Assembly (NCBI RefSeq): GCF_000799165.1
Contig: NZ_JUGF01000002.1
Coordinates: 1,240,001-1,304,000 of the forward strand
Reading direction: 5' to 3'
Origin: Methylotenera versatilis 7
GTDB taxonomy: Bacteria; Pseudomonadota; Gammaproteobacteria; Burkholderiales; Methylophilaceae
Length of the DNA: 64,000 bases
The notes beneath the pieces are model-generated. The model worked only from the letters and a program-made list of their open reading frames with translations, did no database searches and was not told the origin of the DNA. Shown here in pieces: positions 18,015 to 26,495 of the stretch. Positions within the stretch are counted from its first letter, which is position 1; every line of letters starts with the position of its first letter. The translations under genes were made by a program, and so were the position numbers.

Positions 18015-18071
18015 CTTTCTAAACGGGAGTGCGTTTTTAATGAAGGGAGAGTTGTTTTAATTGGAGGAAAT

Positions 18072-18416
18072 ATGAAAATATTACGTTCATTATTGGTTGT
18101 ATTAGCCATGAGTGCCGCTGCCGTATCAACGGCTTCAGCGCGTGATTCATTCAGTATTGGCATTAATGTTGGCGGCTATGGTCATGATCATGGGTATTAT
18201 GCGCCACCACCTGTTAGGTATTATTCTGCACCGCCCGTTGTTTATGCGCCACATGTATATTACGCCGCACCAAGAGTTGTTTACCCTAGCCCTTATTACT
18301 ATACGCCACGTGCATCGTTTGGTTATCAGTATTATGACAATGGGCATCGCCATTACGGCAATAAAGGCTGGAATAACCGTGGACATAGGGATCAGGATAG
18401 ACGCGGGCATCGCTAA
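18072..18416 (+). CDS. Secreted Tyr/Pro/His-rich protein
   Basis: 114 residues. A signal peptide (residues 1-23, cut after VSTASA) is followed by a low-complexity mature part rich in Tyr, Pro, His and Ala (for example YYAPPPVRYYSAPPVVYAP), ending in a basic His/Arg/Asn-rich tail. RBS TTGGAGGAAAT is strong. Such short proteins are common in betaproteobacteria and uncharacterised. The His-rich ends could bind metal, which is inference. It is divergent from recA. Confidence 0.85.
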   Translation: MKILRSLLVVLAMSAAAVSTASARDSFSIGINVGGYGHDHGYYAPPPVRYYSAPPVVYAPHVYYAAPRVVYPSPYYYTPRASFGYQYYDNGHRHYGNKGWNNRGHRDQDRRGHR

Positions 18417-18446
18417 ACCATTGTTAAAATTTGATCCAGTTTTACC

Positions 18447-18473
18447 TTAAGTGGCAGATCATTTTCCACTTAA
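18447..18473. terminator. Hairpin between the Tyr-rich protein gene and pncC
   Basis: TTAAGTGG and CCACTTAA form an 8-bp stem with an 11-nt loop between two convergent genes. It touches the pncC stop codon. The thermodynamic strength is modest. Confidence 0.45.
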
Positions 18474-19036
18474 CGTAAATTTTTAATGAGACTTTCCAGC
18501 AGGTAAATTGTTGCCTGTTGGCGAACTTGTTGGCGATTTCCGCTGAAAATTTTGGTTTGGGCTTGTATTTGAATTTGATTTTTTGCGGATAGCTCTAAGT
18601 CTGTCCATGCAAAGCAGACAGTGCCAACGGGTTTTTCTGCAGTTCCGCCATCTGGGCCTGCAATGCCGGTGATGCTGCCAGCAATATGGGTGTGGTTCGG
18701 CTTGCTGTTATGGTTATTAAGCGTAACCCGGTTTAAGCAACCGAGAGCCATTACTTTTGCCGTTTCTTCGCTCACGGCACCATGCTCTTGTAATGTTTTA
18801 CTTAATACACCTAGCAGGTTGATTTTAGATTGATTGCTGTAGGTAACAAAACCACAATCGAACCATGCAGAACTGCCTGCCACGCTGGTAATCGTTTCTG
18901 CAACCATACCGCCTGTACAAGACTCTGCCAAGGTGAGCATCAAATGGCGAGTTGTTAGCAGCGCTCCCAACTCTTTAGCTAATTCATGCGCCTGTGTTAA
19001 AAACTGGCTTTCAGATAAAAGCGCATTGTTATGCAT
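18470..19036 (-). CDS. pncC: CinA C-terminal domain protein, nicotinamide-nucleotide amidase
   Basis: 188 residues, only the CinA_C domain and not the longer CinA with a MoCF part. TLAESCTGGMVAETITSVAGSS and GAVSEETAKVMA plus SITGIAGPDGGTAEKPVGTV are the family signatures. The enzyme deamidates NMN to nicotinate mononucleotide in NAD salvage. The gene overlaps pgpA by 8 nt and lies at the end of the thiL-pgpA-pncC run. Confidence 0.94.
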   Translation of the reverse strand: MHNNALLSESQFLTQAHELAKELGALLTTRHLMLTLAESCTGGMVAETITSVAGSSAWFDCGFVTYSNQSKINLLGVLSKTLQEHGAVSEETAKVMALGCLNRVTLNNHNSKPNHTHIAGSITGIAGPDGGTAEKPVGTVCFAWTDLELSAKNQIQIQAQTKIFSGNRQQVRQQATIYLLESLIKNLR

Positions 19037-19562
19037 AGACTTTTATCCATAGCAAACTTTTTAAAGCCACAATTGCATAAATGCTGGCCAGCAAGTCGTC
19101 AAACATCACACCGAAGCCATTTTTGAGTTTTGCATCAAACTGGCGAATGGGAAATGGTTTCCAAATATCAAATAAACGGAATAGGGCAAATGCGATTAAC
19201 CACCAAAACCAATGCGATGGCGTAAAGGCAAGCACTAACATGATGGCAACGATTTCGTCCCAAACAATCGCACCGTGATCTGCCACGCCTAAGGCTTTGC
19301 CTGTTTTGGTGCAAGCGTAAATACCGATTAAAAACAAGCCGCTAATGATGACGAGTTGCGTGGTTAATGCGTAGCTGGAAATGAGCCAGAATATTGGCAA
19401 GCCAGCAAGCGTGCCAAAAGTACCAGGTGCTTTTTTGGCTAAACCACTACCAAAACCTAAACTTAGAAAGTGCGCTGGATGCGCGATTAACAACTTGAAA
19501 GTTGCTGGATTGGGGCTGGCTGAGCTCTGGTGGTTTAAATTTTTCTTAACCAAAATGGTCAA
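19029..19562 (-). CDS. pgpA: Phosphatidylglycerophosphatase A
   Basis: 177 residues of an inner-membrane enzyme that removes phosphate from phosphatidylglycerophosphate to give phosphatidylglycerol. Signatures are GFGSGLAKKAPGTFGTLAGLP and VWDEIVAIM, with FDIWKPFPIRQFD and GFGVMFDDLLASIYA. Three to four membrane segments are evident. It overlaps thiL by 17 nt and pncC by 8 nt, so the three are translated together. thiL-pgpA adjacency is common in proteobacteria. Confidence 0.96.
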   Translation of the reverse strand: MTILVKKNLNHQSSASPNPATFKLLIAHPAHFLSLGFGSGLAKKAPGTFGTLAGLPIFWLISSYALTTQLVIISGLFLIGIYACTKTGKALGVADHGAIVWDEIVAIMLVLAFTPSHWFWWLIAFALFRLFDIWKPFPIRQFDAKLKNGFGVMFDDLLASIYAIVALKSLLWIKVYA

Positions 19563-20499
19563 ATCCTTTGTAGTCGATGTTCAATTTCTGTGTGTTATGC
19601 ATCACATTAATGCCTAGATTTGCTTGCGTTTCGCCAATTAAAGTCAACATCAGGCTTAACTGATTGCTGAGCATGTGAATTTCAGCACGTTTGCTTTTGG
19701 GCGCAGTAAAGCAAAGCTCGTAATCATCACCGCCTGCCAGAATAGCTTGTTGAATTTGCGGGCTCTGTAAATCTTGTTTTAAATAATCAATACAAGGGAT
19801 TTTTGCCAAATCAACGGTTGCGCCAAGCATTGAAGCATGCAGTATGTGCCCTAAATCAGCCAACAGCCCATCTGAAATATCGATACAGCTTGTGGCAATA
19901 TCGCGTAGTACCAGTCCCAATGCCAAGCGCGGCATTGGCATATGCAATGCGTTTAAGCAGGCAGGTAGGGCACCGCCTAAAACGTGTGTTTTATTCTGCA
20001 AATGCGCTAAACCTATCGCCGCACTGCCAAGGTTGCCGCTGACCCAAATATCTTCATCTATTTTCGCGCCACTACGTTTGATGGCTTTACCAAAAGGCAC
20101 TTCACCCATGATTTGCACGCTAATATTGAGAGGCCCACGCGTGGTGTCGCCGCCAATTAGATCGATATCAAATTGATCCGCACAAGCAAAAAAGCCCTGA
20201 CTAAATGATTTTAACCAAGTGCCGTCCATGTCAGGCAAGGCAATTGCCAAGGTCGCCCATTTGGGTTGCGCACCCATCGCTGCTATGTCAGATATATTTA
20301 CGGCTAGTGACTTCCATCCTAATTGATACGGGTCGCAATCAGCAAAAAAGTGAGTGCCTGCTACCAGTGTATCGGCTGAAATAGCGAGTTGCATACCCTG
20401 TGTAATAGAAATTAAAGCCGCGTCGTCGCCGATGCCCAAATCCGTTTGTGCTGTAGGTCGAGTGAAGTACTGAGCGATTAAATTAAATTCTGACGACAT
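19546..20499 (-). CDS. thiL: Thiamine-monophosphate kinase
   Basis: 317 residues. It makes thiamine diphosphate from thiamine monophosphate with ATP. Family motifs: GIGDDAALI near residue 23, ISADTLVAGTHF, KSLAVNISDIAAMGA with the metal Asp, GGDTTRGP, CIDISDGLLADLGHI and GGDDYELCFT. It lies 2 nt after the VanZ gene and overlaps pgpA. I see no TPP riboswitch ahead of the run. Confidence 0.97.
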   Translation of the reverse strand: MSSEFNLIAQYFTRPTAQTDLGIGDDAALISITQGMQLAISADTLVAGTHFFADCDPYQLGWKSLAVNISDIAAMGAQPKWATLAIALPDMDGTWLKSFSQGFFACADQFDIDLIGGDTTRGPLNISVQIMGEVPFGKAIKRSGAKIDEDIWVSGNLGSAAIGLAHLQNKTHVLGGALPACLNALHMPMPRLALGLVLRDIATSCIDISDGLLADLGHILHASMLGATVDLAKIPCIDYLKQDLQSPQIQQAILAGGDDYELCFTAPKSKRAEIHMLSNQLSLMLTLIGETQANLGINVMHNTQKLNIDYKGFDHFG

Positions 20500-20501
20500 A
20501 T

Positions 20502-20900
20502 TTAAATAGCGTTCGAGGTTAAAACGGCAGCGTTTTTTGCACGCAGATTTTTAATCATTACACACACGGCAATTCCCATAGCGACACCGAAAATATCGGC
20601 TAACCAATCACCAAAACTTGCCGTGCGGCTGACCGTTAAAGCGCTTTGAAAATATTCAATTAATGCGCCATAAGTGACTAAGCCTGCGCAAATCCAAGTC
20701 TTTTTTTGCATATAGGCAAAACAGCCTAACGTAGTGAGTATGCTAAATCCAACAATGTGCTGTACTTTGTCCCAATAAGGCCAGCCGCCGGTTTTAGGTG
20801 TCAAATCAATTAGCATGACAAAAGAGCTGGCGATGATGCAAGCCCAAAACAAAAAAATTGTGATTAAATTGAGGTTAATTCTAGAGTTAAATTTTGACAT
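20502..20900 (-). CDS. VanZ-like family membrane protein
   Basis: 132 residues with four hydrophobic segments (about 10-32, 45-62, 68-88 and 100-115). The pattern WDKVQHIVGFSILTTLG and SRTASFGDWLADIFGVAMG is typical of the VanZ-like family. The family is named from a teicoplanin resistance gene, but most members have no known function, and resistance should not be inferred. The start is 18 nt from the mog stop. Confidence 0.88.
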   Translation of the reverse strand: MSKFNSRINLNLITIFLFWACIIASSFVMLIDLTPKTGGWPYWDKVQHIVGFSILTTLGCFAYMQKKTWICAGLVTYGALIEYFQSALTVSRTASFGDWLADIFGVAMGIAVCVMIKNLRAKNAAVLTSNAI

Positions 20901-20918
20901 GTCTATGCTAGTTTAATT

Positions 20919-21521
20919 TCAGGATGGCTTAATGGCTGATTTTGGTCGAAACGCCTGTACGATAGATGTATTGGTTTCTAAATAAGGCATAGGTGAGTCA
21001 TCTGTGTCCAGTAGATCTAAGCAATAAGGTATGGCTGCAAAAATGCCGTGCACTTTAACTTCACCTGCTTCACTTTTCAGGCCTTCAAGTGTTTGTGCGA
21101 TAGCTTTAGGTTGGCCTGGCAGGTTAACAATCAAACATTGTTTGCGGATGACCGCGACCTGTCTGGAAAGAATCGCGGTTGGTACAAAATTAAGGCTGAT
21201 TTGGCGCATTTGCTCGCCAAAGCCAGGCATCACTTTATCTGCGATTTTCAGTGTAGCTTCTGGTGTCACATCACGCAGGGCTGGCCCTGTACCGCCTGTG
21301 GTGAAAATCAGATGACAGGATTGATAATCCACCAAATCAATCAGCGTTTCTTCAATTTCGTCCTGCTCATCAGCGATTAAGCGTGTTTCAAATTTAATCG
21401 GTGTAATGACGGTTTTTTCTAACCATTCCTGCAGACTGGGGATACCTTTATCCGCATACACACCACTGCTTGCGCGGTCTGAAATGGAAATTAAGCCGAT
21501 TTTAATGAATTGTTCTATCAT
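20919..21521 (-). CDS. mog: Molybdopterin adenylyltransferase
   Basis: 200 residues from the chosen start. It adenylates molybdopterin before molybdenum insertion. Family motifs: IGLISISDRASSGVYADKGIP, TTGGTGPALRDVTPEAT, MPGFGEQMRQ, and IVNLPGQPKA. I prefer the Met at 21521, which gives MIEQFIKIGLISISDRAS and matches E. coli MogA length; the upstream Met at 21566 adds 15 unrelated residues and leaves only 28 nt to the divergent PDZ gene. Neither start has a strong RBS. Confidence 0.94.
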   Translation of the reverse strand: MIEQFIKIGLISISDRASSGVYADKGIPSLQEWLEKTVITPIKFETRLIADEQDEIEETLIDLVDYQSCHLIFTTGGTGPALRDVTPEATLKIADKVMPGFGEQMRQISLNFVPTAILSRQVAVIRKQCLIVNLPGQPKAIAQTLEGLKSEAGEVKVHGIFAAIPYCLDLLDTDDSPMPYLETNTSIVQAFRPKSAIKPS

Positions 21522-21594
21522 TAGTGTGTCTGTATTGATGTGTCGTTGTTTTAACGTGCTAATCATAACATTTTCAACGTATAAGGATTAATAC

Positions 21595-22461
21595 ATGCAG
21601 CCTGCTCGCCATCAATCCATGATTAAAAATTCTGCCAATAACCGTGTAGAGATTAAAAGTGCACAGGTAAAAAAAGGTATTTCGCCAAAATTTATGTTGG
21701 CTAGCTTGTTAAGTTTGGGAATCTTGTTGCTTGCAACACAGTTAACCGCTGCTGAAAGCAACACTCATGTGCAAAATGTAAGCCCCGCAGAAAACTGGTA
21801 TGCAAAAAACTATCAAGCGCAGAATAGTGGCAACTTGGCTTCACTGCAAGCTAATCCGGATACCAAAATGTATGCGGGTAATCGCAAAGAAGACGATGAT
21901 ATCAGCATGCTGGAAAATGGCTATGACTTGATGGGTACATCCGGGTTTACGGCAGGCGATGTGCCAGCAGAGCAAGCCTTGCAGCATGCTAAAACTTTAA
22001 AGGCAGATACTGTGCTGGTTTACAGCAAGTATGGATCTGCCAAAAAGGCTAGCTCTAAATTGCAATTAATTAAAGAGGCCGCCAAAGTAGGTAAGGAACT
22101 GACTGAAAAAGATTTAGAAACAGAACCAGCCAACTATAACTATTACGCCAGTTACTGGGCGAAATTGCCAGCGCCTTTGTTGGGGGTACATGTGATTAAA
22201 CTTGCGAAAAAGCAATCGCAAGAAGATGAAAAAGCTCTGGAGGAGGAGGGCTTGAAAGTAATCGCCGTGATTAAAGAGTCAGCCGCTGCCAAGGCGAATT
22301 TGCAACGTGGAGATGTGTTGATTAGGTTAGGTGATGCAGTTTTAGAAAAACCTGAACAACTGGTGCTTGCTGTGAAAAAATATCAAGGCCAAACCGTGCC
22401 GGTAGTGTATGAGCGTGCCGGCCAAACAGCCACAGTGCAAGTCGCGATAAATCAACCTTAA
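21595..22461 (+). CDS. Membrane-anchored or secreted PDZ-domain protein
   Basis: 288 residues. A cytoplasmic stretch of about 30 residues is followed by a hydrophobic segment (FMLASLLSLGILLLATQLTA, about 34-53), so it is exported or anchored. The middle has GYDLMGTSGFTAGDVPAEQA and AKTLKADTVLVYSKYGS, seen in several uncharacterised periplasmic proteins. The end (about 205-285) is a PDZ domain with VIAVIKESAAAKANLQRGDVLIRLGD. No protease domain is present, so it is a binding or scaffold protein. RBS AAGGA supports the start. It lies 96 nt upstream of the Gcr-type gene. Confidence 0.85.
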   Translation: MQPARHQSMIKNSANNRVEIKSAQVKKGISPKFMLASLLSLGILLLATQLTAAESNTHVQNVSPAENWYAKNYQAQNSGNLASLQANPDTKMYAGNRKEDDDISMLENGYDLMGTSGFTAGDVPAEQALQHAKTLKADTVLVYSKYGSAKKASSKLQLIKEAAKVGKELTEKDLETEPANYNYYASYWAKLPAPLLGVHVIKLAKKQSQEDEKALEEEGLKVIAVIKESAAAKANLQRGDVLIRLGDAVLEKPEQLVLAVKKYQGQTVPVVYERAGQTATVQVAINQP

Positions 22462-22557
22462 TTTAGCTTTGAGTTCAATCTCATGTGGCGCTATCGCGCG
22501 TCACGTGATTAAATTGGCTTGTCTCATTATTAACGCTGCTTTCGTAGCAACTTCAGC

Positions 22558-24570
22558 ATGTCTCATTACAGTATTATTCAAAAGACTCTACAAACTCATT
22601 TAGTCAAGATTCGCCTTGAAGGTAAGCTGGATCCAATCCAATTATTAGCAGAAATTGTAGCTGCGGTGCGCCCAAGCGGCTTGCACAAAATCAAAAATGC
22701 GATGCACTCTCTTCAAGAACTTTGCGATATTTTAAGAGACAACAAAGCGTATGCAGATTGCTTGCAATATGCTGTTTTAAAGCTTATTCAGGTTTATCGG
22801 CCAATTTCTATCTTCGCAGACTCTGGGATTCAGCCAAGCAGCGGTTTTTTCTCAGAGCTAAATCGACGTGTCAGTCATCGAGTTTTGCCAGAAGCGATTG
22901 ATAAACGGTATCTAAAGGATATTTTTGCACTGATTTTTACACAAGCCAATGATGAGCAATGGGTTTTGGCATTGCCAGACGAAATTTGGCTGCAATTGAT
23001 AGATGTCTTGCATTTTGAAGATGCCGAGCCTGTGATTGTTGAGGCAATCTATCATGAGTTGCTAAAGGCATCGCAGATACTCTCTTATCGACTGTCTTCC
23101 TCAGGCTTAGAGCCCGAGCTAGTTAAAAATCATGAGGATTTAGAAAAACATACTTCACCTTTTATTATCCAGAATGAAGAAATTACCGCCGTTGTAAATG
23201 CGGAGAATGCGACTGAAACAGATGTCAGCCACGTATTAATCATGTTGGATCAGTGTCGGCAGGTGATTACAAAGACTCGTAAGAATAGCTCACAAAACGG
23301 TACCAGTATTCGATTGACGTTTTTGTTACAGAGAATGACGCAACAGTTGGATCGGTTGGAAACAATTTTTAGCATTATTGTGGGTATTAAGAATAAAACC
23401 ACCGTGAAGATTGAAGCGCTGCGTCTATTTAAAGACTTGGTTTATGCTGAATGCCATAAAAATGATATCAGGCAACATCTGCGCGAAAATGTAGAGTTGC
23501 TTGCATTAAGAGTCACTGAGAACGCCAGCAGAGCAGGCGAGCATTACATCACCACCACACGTAGCGAATATTTTAAGTTAATGCGTTCTGCGGCTGGCGC
23601 AGGCTTTATCATTGCGATTATGGCCGTGCTAAAAATACTCATCGGTAAACAGCATTTTGCGCCGCTGACAGAAGCGATTTTATTCAGTCTCAATTATGGT
23701 CTGGGCTTTGTGTTGATTCATACCCTGCATTTTACGGTTGCGACTAAACAGCCGGCAATGACCGCGGCGGCTATTGCTGGCAGCATTGGTAGCAGTGATG
23801 GAAAAACGAAAGACCTGGATAAGTTAGTCAAAACCATTTCGCAAACCATGAGCAGTCAGACGATTGCGATTTTAGGTAATGTGATGGTGGTGTTACCTTT
23901 AAGTATCTTGATTTCCTGGCTGATTTTTCAGTTTACTGGCCATTATTTTGTCGATGTTGAAAAGGCGCGTCAATTATTAACCGATAACGATCCCAGCAAA
24001 AGTGGTGCAGTTTTGTATGCAGGGGTGGCTGGCGTTTGTTTGTTTTTATCGGGCCTAATTGCGGGTTACCATGATAATTTGGCTATCTATAACAAAATAC
24101 CGCAACGCTTGGCTGCGCTTAAATGGTTACAGAAATTACTTGGGCCGGCTAGATTGAACCGTTTCGCAAACTACATTGAAAACAATTTAGGCGCACTTGC
24201 CGGCAATTTTTATTTTGGTTGCTTGCTTGGCGGGATGTCGGGCTTGGGTGTGTTGCTGGGGCTGCCAATCGATATTCGACACGTCACATTTGCTTCGGCA
24301 TTCGTCGGGTTTTCAGCGTTTACGTTAGACTTTAACTTCACCCTGAATATGTTTTTAATGGCAGGGCTGGGTATTTATCTGATAGCCACCACGAATCTGG
24401 CGGTAAGTTTTGGATTGGCCTTGTACGTTGCGATGAAGTCACGAAAAGTCAATTTTGCACAATGGCGATTACTGTTTGTAAAGGTGTTATCAAGATTGAA
24501 TCAACATCCTGAAGAGTTTTTGCTACCGCCTAAAAAAGAGGCTGAAAATCAGACTAAAGATGTTGATTAA
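22558..24570 (+). CDS. Gcr-type protein (family labelled site-specific recombinase), polytopic membrane protein
   Basis: 670 residues. The N-terminal half (about 1-340) is helical and soluble-looking. The C-terminal half has about eight hydrophobic segments, including AAGAGFIIAIMAVLKILIG, YGLGFVLIHTLHFTVATKQPAM and AGVAGVCLFLSGLIAGYHDN. The last part is SFGLALYVAMKSRKV. It matches the family named site-specific recombinase after the gonococcal gcr gene. I see no serine or tyrosine recombinase catalytic motif, and a many-pass membrane protein does not fit that role. Function is best left open. There is no mobile-element context. Confidence 0.82.
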   Translation: MSHYSIIQKTLQTHLVKIRLEGKLDPIQLLAEIVAAVRPSGLHKIKNAMHSLQELCDILRDNKAYADCLQYAVLKLIQVYRPISIFADSGIQPSSGFFSELNRRVSHRVLPEAIDKRYLKDIFALIFTQANDEQWVLALPDEIWLQLIDVLHFEDAEPVIVEAIYHELLKASQILSYRLSSSGLEPELVKNHEDLEKHTSPFIIQNEEITAVVNAENATETDVSHVLIMLDQCRQVITKTRKNSSQNGTSIRLTFLLQRMTQQLDRLETIFSIIVGIKNKTTVKIEALRLFKDLVYAECHKNDIRQHLRENVELLALRVTENASRAGEHYITTTRSEYFKLMRSAAGAGFIIAIMAVLKILIGKQHFAPLTEAILFSLNYGLGFVLIHTLHFTVATKQPAMTAAAIAGSIGSSDGKTKDLDKLVKTISQTMSSQTIAILGNVMVVLPLSILISWLIFQFTGHYFVDVEKARQLLTDNDPSKSGAVLYAGVAGVCLFLSGLIAGYHDNLAIYNKIPQRLAALKWLQKLLGPARLNRFANYIENNLGALAGNFYFGCLLGGMSGLGVLLGLPIDIRHVTFASAFVGFSAFTLDFNFTLNMFLMAGLGIYLIATTNLAVSFGLALYVAMKSRKVNFAQWRLLFVKVLSRLNQHPEEFLLPPKKEAENQTKDVD

Positions 24571-24582
24571 TGAAGCATGCAG

Positions 24583-25839
24583 CTAAATTAAAAACATCAT
24601 TAATGCAACACAAGTTGGTGCCAATGCGCCAGCCAATAATTGTCCTGCACCAATCGATTGGTCATTGAAGCCTTGTTTTAAAAGCGCAACGCCGGCTGGA
24701 TTGGGCGCATTCGCAATCACGGTCAGTCCGCCACCCGCCACCGCGCCTGCCATCAACATATATTTAGCTTCGTCTGACATGCCAGTAATTAGTGAGCCTA
24801 AATAGGTCAGCGCTGCATTATCGGTAATTGCAGTGAGTGCTGTTGCGCCAAAGAATAATTGTATGGGCTCTAGGCCTGAAATGATCGGTTGCAGCCACCA
24901 TTGCTGCATGCCGCCCAATACGACAAGCCCTGCCAAAAAGAAGCCGACCAGCAAACCTTCTTTTAATAATAGGGGAGATTGATAACGTTCATAGGCTTGC
25001 GTAAAGCCGAGAAACAATAAAAATAAACCAAAAAATATCACTGGGTGATGCGCGAAAATAACTACAGCGACTAGAAAAGCTACATGGATCAAGCTGACTG
25101 TAATGGGCGTTTTGAGCTCTTTTCTCGTTTCGTTTGAAGTTGATATGACGCTTAAATGCTTGCGCAATAAATAACTGATGGCAGTGGCATTAATGAAAAC
25201 CGCAGTCGCAGCGCGCCAGCCGAATGTGCTTGCCATAAAAGCAGAATCCCATTGCCACGCACTGGCGACCATTAAAACGGGTGGTGCGGCGTATGAGGTT
25301 AATGTACCGCCAATTGAAATGTTGACGAATAATACGCCAAGCGCGGCGTATTTTAGCCACTCTGGCATGCCTTGCTTAAAAACTTGCGGTGCCAGCATTA
25401 ATGCAGCTAGTGTCATTGCCGCAGGTTCTGTAATGAATGAACCTAGCAATGGCACAACCGCTAAGCTTAGCCAGACTTGGGCGAGTAGATTGTTGATAGG
25501 AATTAAATTGGCGATAGACTTCACCAGCGTGCGCACCACGTCAAGCAAAGGCCTTGAGGCAGCGACCACCATAATAACAAACACAAATAGTGGTTCGGTG
25601 TAATGGCGTGATTCAACGTAGTTAATAGCGTAATTATTACCTGCAAATGTCGCCAGCAAGCCAATTAATATAAATGCCCAAAAGCCGAAAACGACTTCTA
25701 CTTCGCCTAACAGGTGAAATAATCCAGCATGGTTTGGATGGCGATTTGCCAGTGTTTCAAAGTGTTTGGTTGAGAAAGTATGCAACAGCGCACATGCAAA
25801 AATAACTGCTGCAAGCATGTTTAGTGCATGTGCATTCAA
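24583..25839 (-). CDS. Putative Na+/H+ antiporter family protein
   Basis: 418 residues with 10 to 12 membrane segments. The sequence has the features of the putative Na+/H+ antiporter family (DUF1504-type): an early LLHTFSTKHFETLANRHPNHAG loop, the TEPLFVFVIMVVAASRPLLD segment, and GATALTAITDNAALTYLGSLI with an acidic residue in a membrane segment. The transported ion is inferred from the family and not shown. The start overlaps the yjgA stop by 4 nt (ATGA), so the two are coupled. Confidence 0.85.
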   Translation of the reverse strand: MNAHALNMLAAVIFACALLHTFSTKHFETLANRHPNHAGLFHLLGEVEVVFGFWAFILIGLLATFAGNNYAINYVESRHYTEPLFVFVIMVVAASRPLLDVVRTLVKSIANLIPINNLLAQVWLSLAVVPLLGSFITEPAAMTLAALMLAPQVFKQGMPEWLKYAALGVLFVNISIGGTLTSYAAPPVLMVASAWQWDSAFMASTFGWRAATAVFINATAISYLLRKHLSVISTSNETRKELKTPITVSLIHVAFLVAVVIFAHHPVIFFGLFLLFLGFTQAYERYQSPLLLKEGLLVGFFLAGLVVLGGMQQWWLQPIISGLEPIQLFFGATALTAITDNAALTYLGSLITGMSDEAKYMLMAGAVAGGGLTVIANAPNPAGVALLKQGFNDQSIGAGQLLAGALAPTCVALMMFLI

Positions 25840-26381
25840 GTCGTCTGATCACTTTCGTCGGATTTGTTTGCTTCGGACACCTCACTGATCTCACGAATCA
25901 ACTTAAATAATTCGCGACTACTTTTTGGCGGCTTTTCTGCCGTCGCTTCGCGCTGGGCATTGCGTATTAACGTGCGTATCTGTTGAATATCTGCTTGTGG
26001 AAATTTGGTTAAGAACTCGCTCAATGCGTTGGGCTCTGCAATCAAACGGGCGCGCCAACGCTCCATTGTGTGGAAACGTGCATTTTCTTGCGTGTTCTTT
26101 CCTTCCCACGCGGATAATTGCTCAACAATTGGTGCGTTATCTACATCACGCATTAATCGGCCTATATATTGTAGCTGGCGGCGTACTGCGCCGTTGGCAG
26201 TAAGGCGTTTTGCTTCCATGACGGCATCAAACAAAGCTTCTGGCAGATCCAGTTTAATTAATTTATCTTTGGACAAATTAATTAATTTTTTGCCAATCGC
26301 TTGTTGCGCATCCGCTTCAGCTTTAAGTTTTGTTTTGCTGATAGGCTCTATTAATGGTTCTTTTTCAGTCACGGTATTCAC
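25836..26381 (-). CDS. yjgA: Ribosome-associated protein YjgA/DarP (DUF615)
   Basis: 181 residues. The family binds the 50S subunit late in assembly and helps 23S rRNA folding. Signatures: KKLINLSKDKLIKLDLPEAL, GAVRRQLQYIGRLMRDVD, and QQIRTLIRNAQREATAEKPPKSSRELFKLIRE. The length is like the E. coli protein. It is divergent from pmbA, an arrangement seen in many betaproteobacteria. Confidence 0.94.
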   Translation of the reverse strand: MNTVTEKEPLIEPISKTKLKAEADAQQAIGKKLINLSKDKLIKLDLPEALFDAVMEAKRLTANGAVRRQLQYIGRLMRDVDNAPIVEQLSAWEGKNTQENARFHTMERWRARLIAEPNALSEFLTKFPQADIQQIRTLIRNAQREATAEKPPKSSRELFKLIREISEVSEANKSDESDQTT

Positions 26382-26495
26382 TTGGTTGTGTGGGCTTGTT
26401 TGTATGGGTAAGTTGCTACTGTTTTAATATAGCAGCTTTAGTATTAGCTACGGTATGATACCAGTTTTAGCCAATTGAATTAATCAAACCCGACA

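Noticed and set aside
20502-20900. Glycopeptide resistance gene
   Set aside because: VanZ-like is a broad membrane family, and no van genes accompany it.
22558-24570. Mobile element based on the recombinase family name
   Set aside because: No integrase motif, repeats, tRNA target or phage genes are near, and the protein is a polytopic membrane protein.
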